A DNA stretch of 50,088 nt from an uncultured Clostridia bacterium (GCA_947303255.1 CAMYXL010000012.1:1-50088); one strand, 5' to 3'; shown: positions 1 to 8,154, numbered from the stretch's first letter. Program-made: numbers and translations. Notes: a model not told the origin generated them from the sequence alone.

Positions 1-2
1 AA

Positions 3-491
3 CGCATTCTGGATATCAATCCGGAAGCTGAAGTGAATACATATAAATGCTTTTTTCTTCCCGAAAACTCATCTGATTTCCCGTTTGATAAATACGATTA
101 TGTGGTCGATGCCATAGATACTGTTACAGCCAAGATCGAACTGGTCATGCAGTGTCAGAAGACCGGAGTACCGATCATGAGTTCGATGGGTGCCGGAAAT
201 AAGTTGGACCCTACTCAGTTCCGTGTTGCTGATATCTACAAGACCCAAATGGATCCTTTGGCAAAAGTAATGCGCCGCGAATTGAAAAAGAGAGGCGTAA
301 AAAAGCTGAAAGTTGTCTATTCAGAGGAGGAACCGATCCAACCTGTTATTGACCCTAAGGCTACGAACCATCAGGAAACTGATAGTCATTCAGCAAGCCG
401 CAGAGCCATCCCGGGCAGTACAGCCTTTGTACCTTCTGTAGCAGGTCTTATAATCGCAGGGGAAGTAATCAAAGATCTTACTCGCTCATGA
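3..491 (+). CDS. tcdA: tRNA threonylcarbamoyladenosine dehydratase (TcdA/CsdL-like), 5' end outside window
   Basis: This is the C-terminal part of a ThiF/MoeB/E1-like protein. The reading frame is open from base 3, so the true start lies upstream of the window. The motif DYVVDAIDTVTAK, the segment MSSMGAGNKLDPT and the later KLKVVYSEEEP are typical of TcdA. In that family these residues help form the nucleotide-binding fold that ATP-activates N6-threonylcarbamoyladenosine (t6A) in tRNA and cyclises it to ct6A. The end GLIIAGEVIKDL is the usual C-terminal helix. Family membership is clear. The substrate is inferred from the family, because related E1-like enzymes serve other pathways. The next gene is 80 bases downstream behind its own promoter. 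Confidence 0.88.
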   Translation, partial: RILDINPEAEVNTYKCFFLPENSSDFPFDKYDYVVDAIDTVTAKIELVMQCQKTGVPIMSSMGAGNKLDPTQFRVADIYKTQMDPLAKVMRRELKKRGVKKLKVVYSEEEPIQPVIDPKATNHQETDSHSASRRAIPGSTAFVPSVAGLIIAGEVIKDLTRS

Positions 492-502
492 GCTGAATTG
501 AC

Positions 503-527
503 GATGGTATAATTTTCTTATCTGAGG
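503..527 (+). promoter_or_regulatory. Extended -10 promoter, one copy of a repeated 25-mer
   Basis: TGGTATAAT (-10 hexamer at 508-513) fits an extended -10 element and lies 59 bases before the next start codon. The surrounding 25 bases recur at 3193-3217 with three mismatches by eye. No good -35 hexamer is visible, which is acceptable for an extended -10 promoter. Confidence 0.5.
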
Positions 528-571
528 GAAGGGTGTTTTTGAAAAACTTAATGTGAGAGTGAGGTTTTAAT

Positions 572-1081
572 ATGTTTTGTTCTAATTGCGGTTCACAAAT
601 AGGAGAAGGTGAAAAGTTTTGCAAAGTTTGCGGAACACCTGTAAATGGTCAGGCAGCAGCGCCTGTGATGCAACAGGCTCCTGTCAATCAGCAGCCTGTA
701 TCAGAGCAGCCGGTTCCGGCACCGAAGAGTGGCAGACCCTATGGTCCTCAAGAACGAAAAAAAGCTAACAGACTTTGTATCATCTCACTCATACTGGGTG
801 TTGTTGTTCCTTTGGCAACCAGCATTTTATTTGCGATGGCGGAAAACCTCATATCTGGAACAGACATTTATTATATTTCATCGCTTGTTTCAATTCCGGC
901 TTCAGCTGCCGTGATAGCCGGTATTGCGCTCATGATCGTAGTCCGCGTTAAATACAGAAAAAGCAAATTCGGACTTGTCCTGATGATCATATATTGTGTT
1001 TATGTGGTAGCAGCTGTTTTAATGCTTTTGTTTGCATTATCATCATGCAGCGATTTCATCGGGTCTTCATCATGCAGTTGA
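572..1081 (+). CDS. Zinc-ribbon membrane protein
   Basis: A 169-residue protein with an N-terminal zinc ribbon: Cys3, Cys6, Cys17 and Cys20 lie in the pattern CxxC-x10-CxxC. A Gln/Pro/Ala-rich linker spans about residues 29-55. Three hydrophobic segments of membrane-spanning length follow, at roughly 68-88, 103-122 and 133-153. The C-terminus is a short Ser/Cys-rich tail. Such zinc_ribbon_2-plus-TM proteins are common in Clostridia and have no assigned function. The ATG follows a weak GTGAGAGTGAGG ribosome binding site. The promoter at 508 is close upstream, and the next gene starts 25 bases downstream, so the two may be cotranscribed. Confidence 0.8.
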   Translation: MFCSNCGSQIGEGEKFCKVCGTPVNGQAAAPVMQQAPVNQQPVSEQPVPAPKSGRPYGPQERKKANRLCIISLILGVVVPLATSILFAMAENLISGTDIYYISSLVSIPASAAVIAGIALMIVVRVKYRKSKFGLVLMIIYCVYVVAAVLMLLFALSSCSDFIGSSSCS

Positions 1082-1106
1082 TCCTTAATGTTGGTGGAAT
1101 TTTCGG

Positions 1107-1574
1107 ATGAAACTTTGGATTAAAATAATCATTGGAATCGCTGTCGTTTTAATTATATTTTCGGGTATAGTTTTATACTTGTCACAGTTCCACCTTGATC
1201 TTTCACAGGATTACAGAAGAGTTGCCGGGTATGAAAACATAGTTTTCGAGGATAATGGAAATAAGCAATGCTTTCGTATATGCGCTTGGGGATTGGTAAA
1301 AACAGAAAACATAGATGGTTTTGTGGATCATAGAAATCCGGATACAGCTTCTTATGAATATCAGTTGATAGTAGAGAAGGCTAATGCGAAAAATGTTCAT
1401 CAAGTTGTGTCTTCACCGGATGGAAAATATATTTTGTATGATGAGACAATATACAGTGGCTCTGGATTGACGGATGATGAGGACGTGTATTACAAGGTAT
1501 ATTCGATAGATGACGGTACTACTGTAACTATATATTCCGGATACAGACAGTATTTTCTGGTTGATTGGAAATAG
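1107..1574 (+). CDS. Single-TM anchored hypothetical protein
   Basis: A 155-residue protein with one N-terminal membrane segment at about residues 3-26 (isoleucine/valine-rich). The rest is a soluble domain predicted to lie outside the membrane. That part is rich in Tyr, Asp and Val and contains a stretch resembling a beta-propeller strand, SSPDGKYILYDE. I recognise no family. The start has only a weak GGTGGAA ribosome binding site, so translation may depend on the zinc-ribbon gene upstream. The function is unknown. Confidence 0.65.
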   Translation: MKLWIKIIIGIAVVLIIFSGIVLYLSQFHLDLSQDYRRVAGYENIVFEDNGNKQCFRICAWGLVKTENIDGFVDHRNPDTASYEYQLIVEKANAKNVHQVVSSPDGKYILYDETIYSGSGLTDDEDVYYKVYSIDDGTTVTIYSGYRQYFLVDWK

Positions 1575-1689
1575 TATTTTGCTCAATATACTTAATTACA
1601 TCTTGCTTGATGTCATATAATAGGAGATATTTAGTAAGTGGGTTAGTCGTAAGCGAAGTCGCAGATAGAGATTGATAGAATTATTTCTT

Positions 1690-2346
1690 ATGAACGATAA
1701 AGTTTCAAAGTGGTATGAGAATACCAAAAACGTTGATGAAATGCTGGACTGGAGGCCTGCATTGAAAGAATGGGAAAAATCAGTTTCCAAACTTTTTTCT
1801 CCTGGCTCAAGGATACTGGACATTGGGTGCGGTTTGGGCCGTGAAGCATTCGCATTACATGATCTCGGATTTGAAGTTGTCGGGATCGATATTTCGAAAG
1901 AAGTTATATCACGAGTAAAGCAGTTATCTGCTGACAAAGGATATAAGATATTATTTAGCGAATATGATGGAGAACATCTGGATTTCCCTGATAATTCTTT
2001 TGATGTTGTGCTTATCTGGGCACAAACTCTCGGATTGTTGTATGGAGACGAGTTGAAGAGCAGATATCTGTCGGAATGCAAAAGAGTTCTTAAGACAGGT
2101 GGTCTGCTCAGTTTTTCAACTCATGATTATAACTATCTGAAAGAGAATCATCCTAATTGTCTTAAAGGACATAAATTTTTCCCGTATGCCAAAGGAGATA
2201 TTTACTGGGAGGCTTTTGAAGCCAATGATCTGATACAGTTTGCAAATAAGGCAGGCATGGAGGTTATCCTTTGCGAAAAGGGAAAGATATACATACCGGA
2301 GGACGGAACGGTTCTGCATTGTCTGTGCAGCAAACGAGTTTGGTAG
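1690..2346 (+). CDS. Class I SAM-dependent methyltransferase
   Basis: About 218 residues from the ATG at 1690. A TTG at 1672 would add six residues, and neither start has a strong ribosome binding site. Motif I, ILDIGCGLGREAF, is the SAM-binding glycine loop of class I methyltransferases. The acidic residue ending the next strand is in VVGIDIS, and the following Asp-rich motif is FPDNSFDVVLIW. The C-terminal part has family-like spacing and ends CLCSKRVW. The substrate cannot be told; many such orphan Methyltransf_11/25 proteins act on small molecules. The gene lies between two unrelated genes, so context gives no help. Confidence 0.8.
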   Translation: MNDKVSKWYENTKNVDEMLDWRPALKEWEKSVSKLFSPGSRILDIGCGLGREAFALHDLGFEVVGIDISKEVISRVKQLSADKGYKILFSEYDGEHLDFPDNSFDVVLIWAQTLGLLYGDELKSRYLSECKRVLKTGGLLSFSTHDYNYLKENHPNCLKGHKFFPYAKGDIYWEAFEANDLIQFANKAGMEVILCEKGKIYIPEDGTVLHCLCSKRVW

Positions 2347-2376
2347 AGATTTTTTCTTAGGAAAGGAGATTACAAG

Positions 2377-3126
2377 ATGGATTACACAAAGTTTATGAAG
2401 GGTGCGTTTGATGCACTGGTAGCTCGCGGAGTGATCGATAGTTCTTCATTAACAGAAGTGAGCATTTCAGATGATGAATTTAAAGCTCTTGAAAGAGAAT
2501 GTGATATTAAGATTCCGGATGAGGTCCGCGCATATTTAAGATCTTATGGACATTCATTTAACATGCTGGCTGCACCTGTTCCGGAGGATCTTTACGCACA
2601 CAGCGATTATGTTGTTGATATCAGCAAACAGATCAACATGACACCTGATGAGATCGCTGAGCTTGACGAGGATGACAAATTTGACCTTTCAGTCACATGG
2701 AGTGATTTTATCAAGGTCGAGAAGGATAATCCTCTGAAGGGTATTAAAGATGCAATTGAAGGTTTTAGAGGATATGCGAGCTGTGTAGAAAATCCTGAGA
2801 TAGATGAGGAAAAGATAAACAGATTTCTTCCTGTTGGAGAATGGATGAGTGCCGGTTCTTTGTGTATAGATACATCGAAAAAGAAGGAAGACGTAGATAT
2901 AGATGATCCTGACACATGGCAGATAAGATGGTTCGATCATGAAGAACTCGATTGGGAAAGTGAAGAATATATTGGAGAAGATGGTGACATTGTCGGAAGT
3001 GTCATGTTTCCTGATTTTGAAACGTTGATCAAACTATATTTTTACGGCGCTTTTGACGAAGCATACCTTGCCCAGTGTGAAGACTGGGGAGATGATCCGG
3101 AAGATAAGAATACCTGGGTTCGATAA
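2377..3126 (+). CDS. SUKH (SMI1/KNR4) family protein
   Basis: A 249-residue acidic protein with a strong ribosome binding site (AAAGGAG). Residues about 28-55 contain the SUKH hallmark: a helix followed by the segment IKIPDEVRAYLRSYG. In the family this region forms the start of the SUKH fold. Bacterial SUKH proteins are mostly immunity proteins that neutralise polymorphic or contact-dependent toxins, though some have other roles. No toxin gene is visible next to it. A clean intrinsic terminator follows at 3145. Family membership is fairly secure; an immunity role is inference. Confidence 0.7.
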   Translation: MDYTKFMKGAFDALVARGVIDSSSLTEVSISDDEFKALERECDIKIPDEVRAYLRSYGHSFNMLAAPVPEDLYAHSDYVVDISKQINMTPDEIAELDEDDKFDLSVTWSDFIKVEKDNPLKGIKDAIEGFRGYASCVENPEIDEEKINRFLPVGEWMSAGSLCIDTSKKKEDVDIDDPDTWQIRWFDHEELDWESEEYIGEDGDIVGSVMFPDFETLIKLYFYGAFDEAYLAQCEDWGDDPEDKNTWVR

Positions 3127-3144
3127 CTCGATATTTAATACACT

Positions 3145-3176
3145 AAGCCTCGGAGCAAAATCCGAGGCTTATTTAC
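3145..3176 (+). terminator. Intrinsic terminator after SUKH gene
   Basis: A perfect 10-bp stem, AAGCCTCGGA (3145-3154) with TCCGAGGCTT (3161-3170), closes a six-base loop and is followed by ATTTACT. It lies 18 bases after the stop codon. Confidence 0.85.
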
Positions 3177-3192
3177 TGAATGATTATAACGT

Positions 3193-3217
3193 GATGGTAT
3201 AATTGCTTTATCTGAGG
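3193..3217 (+). promoter_or_regulatory. Extended -10 promoter, second copy of repeated 25-mer
   Basis: TGGTATAAT (-10 hexamer 3198-3203) sits in a 25-base stretch matching 503-527 at 22 positions. A further TATAAT occurs at 3272-3277, closer to the next start codon at 3349, so either may serve that gene. Confidence 0.45.
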
Positions 3218-3348
3218 TGATTTAATGGAACACTATTTTTGATTTGGATTCTCGAAAATAACAGAAAACTATATAATGAATCTGTCGCATGTAAGCGGGG
3301 ATGTTTCAAGTAAATTGTTAGCAGGCGTTTTCAAGGGAGAAAAATGAA

Positions 3349-4365
3349 ATGGAATTTAATAACGTATCTGAACTACTGGAAGGCATGAAGACATACTGCG
3401 ATTCGATCAATGATCGAATTTCGGAACTGTTTTCTTATGATGATTTCAAGCTCAGTAAAGATCCTGATCCGAGATTGAAGGCTCTCGTTGACAAAGATAA
3501 ATACGGTGAGTATCTGGGACAGGTCATAAAGAGCTGGACGGATACGAACGATTCGATGAACGTGAACAGGATCACAGTATATCTCAGATCTGATGATCGT
3601 GTCGCAGGAGCGTGGAACAACATAGGCGGAATGTTAGACAGCTATGAACTGTTCGAATACCATGGCGGGTATCATACCGGTGCGATGTGCAATTTTATGG
3701 GCCAAGCCGGACAATGCATGAAATTTACATATTATATTGAGGATGATGAGGGAAGAGTTGTCGAGATGCTTAGCATTTATGGAGGCATGATTTCATACGA
3801 CAGCGACACCATTCTTATCACGAGAATGCTTCTCGGTTACGATGGTGATGAGACAGTCCTGAAGAGATCCGTGACTCTGAAATATAAAAGGACTGAAGAC
3901 GGATTTAAGGTTTTAGATGAAGAAGATAATCTGGCTGTGAACGACTTGCCTGACCGTGTGATCGATGACCAGAAGGATCTCTATAAAACTCTTAAAAAGA
4001 GAGTTAAAGCATGCAAAACTTTGGAAGATATAGTAGAGACATTTTTCGATGTTATAAGTGAAGCTGAAGAGAACCCTGAGGAAGAGGTATCTTATACTGC
4101 AGGAACGTATCCTCTTAACTATCTGCCGGGATTGGACGGTGTCATGTTTAATCTCATGCGCTGGACACCGACCGAGGATGATGAGTATTACCAGCTCCAG
4201 ATTAATGTAACCTTTGATATAAAGGACGAGGAGATTCCATACGATAACATGACCGATGTCGATGGTGTTGATGCGCTTAAAGAAGCCATACTTGATTCTG
4301 ACTCTTTCCAAGCGCTTAAAGACAGGAAGATCAAGAAGGTAGAAGTTGATCTGGTAGAGACATGA
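3349..4365 (+). CDS. Hypothetical acidic protein
   Basis: A 338-residue soluble protein, strongly acidic, without signal peptide or membrane segment. I recognise no family. The N-terminal third is helical and charged. The middle contains a Gly-rich stretch (AWNNIGGMLDSYELFEYHGG) and likely beta strands, and the C-terminus ends in a Val/Lys/Glu strand. The start is supported by AAGGGAGA eight bases upstream of the ATG. The kinase-like gene follows after 15 bases, so the two probably form an operon. It may be part of the immunity-like set of small genes here, but nothing in its sequence proves this. Confidence 0.65.
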   Translation: MEFNNVSELLEGMKTYCDSINDRISELFSYDDFKLSKDPDPRLKALVDKDKYGEYLGQVIKSWTDTNDSMNVNRITVYLRSDDRVAGAWNNIGGMLDSYELFEYHGGYHTGAMCNFMGQAGQCMKFTYYIEDDEGRVVEMLSIYGGMISYDSDTILITRMLLGYDGDETVLKRSVTLKYKRTEDGFKVLDEEDNLAVNDLPDRVIDDQKDLYKTLKKRVKACKTLEDIVETFFDVISEAEENPEEEVSYTAGTYPLNYLPGLDGVMFNLMRWTPTEDDEYYQLQINVTFDIKDEEIPYDNMTDVDGVDALKEAILDSDSFQALKDRKIKKVEVDLVET

Positions 4366-4380
4366 TCAGAGGGAGTTTTA

Positions 4381-6006
4381 ATGTCATTAGAAAAAAGTGT
4401 TTTCGATAAGGATAAGATGCAGACGTTTTTGCTGCAGGAATATGGTTTCCGTTTGAATGAGATGCGACATCTTCCAATGGGGACGGCGAATTGCTATGAG
4501 ATCAGCTGCGAGGAAGGAAAATACTTTTTCAAGGAGTATCAAAAGCAATTCAATGTTGATGATGTGAAAAAGGAAACAGAGGTTGTTGAGTTCCTGTATT
4601 CAAAAGGTTTTCCGGTGGCAAGATTTATCAAGACAATCAGCGGTGATAGTTGCATCGTGTTTGAAGATCATGCGATCTGTATACAGGAATACCTTGAAGG
4701 GGAATCGTATCTGAATGACCTGCCGCATGAACTTTTGAAAGACAGTGCAAAGTATCTGGGAATACTGCATTCCGCGCTCAAAGATTATCCAATGGAAACA
4801 AGGCTTGACGAGAAATGGGCCGAGAGTATTTCCGTTGATTCAGTAAACAAAAAATATGACAGATTGATCAGTGCTTTGGAAAACGAGAAATCAGATCCGA
4901 ACTACAGCAGGATCAAAGAGGATTTTCTGTTTAAGAAAGAACTCTTCGGTCATATCGAGGAGATGAAAAAATACTTTAATGGAATCACATATACACCGAG
5001 CCATGGAGATTACACAGCGTGCCAGTTAATATGCGACGGGAACCATGTAAAGGCAGTAATCGATTTCTCTTCAGCGTCAAGGTTGCCTGCGGTATGGGAG
5101 ATAATGAGGTCGTATATACAAGCCGGTGCGTGCCGCGATGGACAAACTTTTGACATCGAGGATTTTGCACAGTACGTGAAAGAATATATGAAGTATGCTC
5201 CGCTTACCAAGAGAGATCTGGAAGCCATGCCGTATGTCTATCTGTTTCAATTATCGCGAAGCGGTTACGGATACGAGGAATATCTGATAGATAAAACAGA
5301 GAACAAAGATGATCTGCTGAAATTTGCATTATGGCGCACTGATATCTGCAGAGAGGTTTATAAGAATTCGGATGCTATATCAGAGGCTCTGCTGCGCCTA
5401 AGCGAAAATGAGAAACGCTATTCTTGTGAGGAAGCATATGAAATGCTTACTGATAAGCTCTCGAAGCTTCTGGGTGATTCGTGGGCTTTCGTCAAGAGCA
5501 ATAATGCGTTCAAGAAAAAAGACGGTGATTTCGTGACGCATATTTATATTTGGCGAAGTCACTATAACACTTCATATGAGGATATAGTCTTCAACAGTGA
5601 TGTTGCATTCAATTACAAAAAAGAACGCATAATGTTCTATCAATTCAAGGAAAAGTATCATATCGAATCAGAGACTACTTTTAATATGTCGATGATGTCT
5701 CTCGAAAACTATCTCAGATCGGATATCTTACCTGTTGTTGATGAACTTAATTCAGATATTAATGCTGTCATGAAAAAGATGACTTCAAAAGACAATTTCT
5801 GGAAATATCATGTCAATCCAAAGTACTTAATAGACAAACTTGGAAAAGATGCTTTAACGGATCTTGCAAAAGAGATCATCGACTCAATGAGTGACGGAGA
5901 CAAAGCCAGGGTAAAGGACTACTTAAACGGCGATACAAGAGCGCTTGGTGAGGGAAGTGCCTATATTGCCTTTTGCGAAAATGGTTTATTCGATGAACTT
6001 AAATAA
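4381..6006 (+). CDS. Aminoglycoside phosphotransferase-like kinase with C-terminal extension
   Basis: A 541-residue protein. Residues 1 to about 345 form an APH/choline-kinase-like fold: Lys51 in the strand KYFFKEYQK is a likely ATP-contacting lysine, HGD at 208-210 is the catalytic loop, and Asp228 in VIDFSSAS is the metal-binding aspartate. The usual Asn five residues after the catalytic Asp is Gln215, an unusual change. The layout resembles CotS/spectinomycin-kinase-type proteins. Residues about 350-541 are an added domain with aromatic-rich strands (THIYIWRSH), faintly like DUF4304 proteins; I am not sure of this. The substrate is unknown, and resistance to a drug should not be assumed. 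A hairpin terminator follows the stop codon. Confidence 0.75.
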   Translation: MSLEKSVFDKDKMQTFLLQEYGFRLNEMRHLPMGTANCYEISCEEGKYFFKEYQKQFNVDDVKKETEVVEFLYSKGFPVARFIKTISGDSCIVFEDHAICIQEYLEGESYLNDLPHELLKDSAKYLGILHSALKDYPMETRLDEKWAESISVDSVNKKYDRLISALENEKSDPNYSRIKEDFLFKKELFGHIEEMKKYFNGITYTPSHGDYTACQLICDGNHVKAVIDFSSASRLPAVWEIMRSYIQAGACRDGQTFDIEDFAQYVKEYMKYAPLTKRDLEAMPYVYLFQLSRSGYGYEEYLIDKTENKDDLLKFALWRTDICREVYKNSDAISEALLRLSENEKRYSCEEAYEMLTDKLSKLLGDSWAFVKSNNAFKKKDGDFVTHIYIWRSHYNTSYEDIVFNSDVAFNYKKERIMFYQFKEKYHIESETTFNMSMMSLENYLRSDILPVVDELNSDINAVMKKMTSKDNFWKYHVNPKYLIDKLGKDALTDLAKEIIDSMSDGDKARVKDYLNGDTRALGEGSAYIAFCENGLFDELK

Positions 6007-6009
6007 GGA

Positions 6010-6046
6010 AAGCACAAGAGCCTTAGTGACCCTTGTGCTTTTCGTT
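6010..6046 (+). terminator. Intrinsic terminator overlapping the 3' end of yjdF
   Basis: The stem AAGCACAAG (6010-6018) pairs perfectly with CTTGTGCTT (6032-6040) and is followed by TTCGTTTTTC. It terminates the kinase transcript. Because yjdF ends at 6023 on the other strand, the hairpin lies inside that coding sequence and may also stop yjdF transcription. Confidence 0.8.
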
Positions 6047-6439
6047 TTTCTTAAGCTGTCGCAGTTCAAATCGTCTTTCCTTTTCGGCCTCTTTTTGTTC
6101 GCGGCTTTTAGTCTTTCTGATCAATTTGTTCTGTTCCTGCTGCAACTTTATCGCTTGCTGCGATCTGGTGCCAATTCCGCTTGCCGAAGTCTGCTTGCGT
6201 GCTTCACGCTGCATTCGCTTCGGATTGCTGATCGTCTTACCTGCAACAGTTGCCACAGCCGGGCTGAATCTGAGTTCTTTATAGTGCTTTAGGAAGTACT
6301 CGAAAACTTCGTTGTCTTTGGGTTCTGCTCCGAAAACGACTTTTGCTGCAGACAATTTTCCACGGCTGGTCTCCTCGAAAACTCCGACCCAAAACGGCTC
6401 CTCAAAAAACACAGTCAGAACCAAGCTTACTTTGCCCAT
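6023..6439 (-). CDS. yjdF: YjdF family protein (DUF2992)
   Basis: A 138-residue protein starting at the ATG read from 6439. A strong AAGGAGGGA ribosome binding site lies five bases upstream, and a longer in-frame extension to 6481 would run into the leader RNA. The N-terminal segment EPFWVGVFEE, the motif VVFGAEPKDNEVFEYFLKHY and the very basic tail ending in RFELRQLKKNEKHKGH match the YjdF/DUF2992 family closely. In Bacillus subtilis and many Firmicutes yjdF is preceded by a riboswitch that senses azaaromatic compounds. The protein's biochemical role is not known; a link to handling of toxic or redox-active heterocycles has been proposed. The basic tail suggests nucleic-acid contact, which is inference. 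Confidence 0.9.
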   Translation of the reverse strand: MGKVSLVLTVFFEEPFWVGVFEETSRGKLSAAKVVFGAEPKDNEVFEYFLKHYKELRFSPAVATVAGKTISNPKRMQREARKQTSASGIGTRSQQAIKLQQEQNKLIRKTKSREQKEAEKERRFELRQLKKNEKHKGH

Positions 6440-6590
6440 GACAATCCCTCCTTTGTGAATCGATGAGCAAAGAACGGACAACCCGGAGGGGCAGGTTACT
6501 TACCCTGAAATTCAGGACGGCCGGGCTACCTACCGGCTCTGGCACATCAATAAGATGCACGTTGCGTTTTTATCTTTGCGAGTTACAGAA
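6440..6590 (-). ncRNA. Probable yjdF riboswitch (leader of yjdF)
   Basis: About 145 transcribed bases separate a TATAAT (read from 6598-6593) from the yjdF start. Read on the minus strand, the leader holds GC-rich paired segments such as GGTAGGTAGCCCGGCC, CCTGAATTTCAGG (a short hairpin) and AGTAACCTGCCCC, a density of structure unlike ordinary leaders here. The position directly before a DUF2992 gene is that of the known yjdF RNA motif. I recall the motif's general look rather than an exact consensus, so the call rests mainly on gene association plus structure. A CCTCC segment in the leader (near 6485) could pair with sequences near the AGGAGG site, which would suggest translational control. 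Confidence 0.78.
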
Positions 6591-6592
6591 GG

Positions 6593-6621
6593 ATTATAGC
6601 AGATTCAGATGATTGAGAGAA
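6593..6621 (-). promoter_or_regulatory. yjdF promoter
   Basis: On the minus strand TTCTCT and TATAAT are separated by 17 bases. The -35 is weak and the -10 is perfect. It is arranged back to back with the plus-strand promoter at 6634. Confidence 0.55.
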
Positions 6622-6633
6622 AAAAGCAATTAT

Positions 6634-6642
6634 TGATATAAT
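6634..6642 (+). promoter_or_regulatory. Extended -10 promoter TGATATAAT
   Basis: A perfect extended -10 element 27 bases before the start codon of the next plus-strand gene. It is divergent from the yjdF promoter. Confidence 0.55.
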
Positions 6643-6668
6643 TGAGAAGATAAAGGGGAGGATATATT

Positions 6669-7190
6669 ATGTCAGCTCATTATAGTTATTATTCGAAGAT
6701 AGACGGGAATTGTGCTTTTTTGTCGGGGAGCGTATCTGCATTTGCAGATGCATATCTGTGTGAGATCCTGCCTAAGTATTGGGCGTTAGAGGCAGATGTT
6801 TTTGAAACTGATACATCCGATCTTTGTGACAGCATTCGCAAGAAACTGCTCAATTACATGTTGAAAGATAATGATGATGTAGTCGAGAAGATCGGTAAGC
6901 TTGAATTCGAATTGCAACCAGAATCAAATGAATTGCCTCAGCTAATCCATAACCTGTTTGCCAGATATAAAGGGAAGAGTGTTCCGAATGAGATAGACAT
7001 GATAAACCGATTTGTCTCAAATGTCAGATTTCAACTTGGAAATATTAAAGACATATATTCAATCAAGGGCGGCCTTAATGAACTAATAACTGATGCACTT
7101 AGCGAGTTTTATACATATGTTGTATTCCAGGTATACTTCATAGAATATGAAGGCTACATTGTGATGCTGGTATTTGGATCAGACGAGTGA
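6669..7190 (+). CDS. Hypothetical protein
   Basis: A 173-residue soluble protein with AAAGGGGAGG just before the ATG. It begins MSAHYSYYSKIDGN, has a helical acidic middle (segments rich in Asp, Glu and Leu) and ends in hydrophobic aromatic strands (TYVVFQVYFIEYEGY). I recognise no family. The last strands are hydrophobic but interrupted by charges, so a membrane location is unlikely. It stands alone under its own promoter, like several other small genes in this part of the window, and may belong to the same accessory set. Confidence 0.65.
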   Translation: MSAHYSYYSKIDGNCAFLSGSVSAFADAYLCEILPKYWALEADVFETDTSDLCDSIRKKLLNYMLKDNDDVVEKIGKLEFELQPESNELPQLIHNLFARYKGKSVPNEIDMINRFVSNVRFQLGNIKDIYSIKGGLNELITDALSEFYTYVVFQVYFIEYEGYIVMLVFGSDE

Positions 7191-7252
7191 AAACATGATG
7201 CAGATTATTACGTATTTTATGCACTTAACAGAAAGAGAGCGAAACAAAACTC

Positions 7253-7489
7253 ATGAGTAAAACATGGAAACTTGAAACGTATGGCGAGGAAGGCAAAGTC
7301 GAGTTCTACGGTGTGAATATTTTTGACTATCAGTGGAAGGCGACAGGCAAGAAAGCAGCTGTTAAAGATCCGCGTTATAAACAGGATTTCTCTTTTAATG
7401 TTTATACCGTTGACATTGACGGGAACGAGATCAAGTTTGCCGCAGGTGAATTCAGCCCGTATGTCTGGGGTTTCTTCGTTGAGAGATAA
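7253..7489 (+). CDS. Small hypothetical protein
   Basis: A 78-residue protein. It looks beta-rich and aromatic (KVEFYGVNIFDYQWKATG, then FAAGEFSPYVWGFFVER), without signal peptide or membrane segment. AGAGAGCG upstream is only a weak ribosome binding site. The segment shape, two strands with conserved-looking Trp/Tyr/Phe residues, suggests a compact fold, but I recognise no family. It lies between two other orphan genes, and the following gene has its own promoter at 7492. Confidence 0.6.
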   Translation: MSKTWKLETYGEEGKVEFYGVNIFDYQWKATGKKAAVKDPRYKQDFSFNVYTVDIDGNEIKFAAGEFSPYVWGFFVER

Positions 7490-7491
7490 CT

Positions 7492-7500
7492 TGATATAAT
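7492..7500 (+). promoter_or_regulatory. Extended -10 promoter TGATATAAT
   Basis: It directly follows the stop codon of the 78-residue gene and lies 46 bases before the next start. Same form as the element at 6634. Confidence 0.5.
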
Positions 7501-7545
7501 GAAAATGTTGAATGACAAAATCTATAGGAATAGAGAGTTTGGATA

Positions 7546-8130
7546 ATGGGGATAATATACGAAGATAACGAGCTGATCATTAAGGGATTGTTTTCGAAGA
7601 AAAAGATAGCATACAAAGATATCAAGTCTATTGAGATCAAAAAAGAAGGTATCGTCTTTACGACACGTGAAGGAGACGAAATCACTTCAAAAGACAGATT
7701 TTTTGATGATAAAGATAACCTGTTTGGGGCAATAAGAAAATTCAATATTGCGTATCGGAATCAGAATGAACTCGAAGTAGTCAGTGAGACATATACCCGA
7801 GAGGAATTGGATGATAAGTTCCAGAAGGCTAAGGATCTTGCCTATGCTGTCTCGAGTCAGGATGTTAAGAAAAAACTCGGCGAGAAATATGATATCGAGC
7901 TTGATATTAAAGAAGTCGAGGAATATGTCACCATGTATCTGTCGCTTACTGAGGACGGAGAAGTATTGAAGACCATGGGGGCGTTCGATGATATTACACT
8001 GGCTTATCTTGTGGAATGGGATTCGTCATTGAACTGCGCCAAGTACGGTATAACGGTGGAATTGACGGACGAAGAGAAAATGCGTGAAGCAGTTCAGTAT
8101 TCGCTTCAGTACCTGTATGAAGAGTTTTAA
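7546..8130 (+). CDS. Hypothetical protein with PH-like N-terminus
   Basis: A 194-residue soluble protein. Residues 1 to about 50 form short strands in the order seen in bacterial PH-like (YcxB-type) domains: IIYEDNELIIKG, then a turn with basic residues, then IAYKDIKSIEIKKEGIVF. The remainder is helical and acidic, with a segment EVEEYVTMYLSLTEDGEV and a C-terminal amphipathic helix. No specific family is recognised and the PH-like reading is tentative. GAGAGTTTGG before the ATG is a weak ribosome binding site. The next gene follows after 24 bases, so the two may be cotranscribed. Confidence 0.6.
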   Translation: MGIIYEDNELIIKGLFSKKKIAYKDIKSIEIKKEGIVFTTREGDEITSKDRFFDDKDNLFGAIRKFNIAYRNQNELEVVSETYTREELDDKFQKAKDLAYAVSSQDVKKKLGEKYDIELDIKEVEEYVTMYLSLTEDGEVLKTMGAFDDITLAYLVEWDSSLNCAKYGITVELTDEEKMREAVQYSLQYLYEEF

Positions 8131-8154
8131 TGACAAATAAGTGAGGATTCTTCG

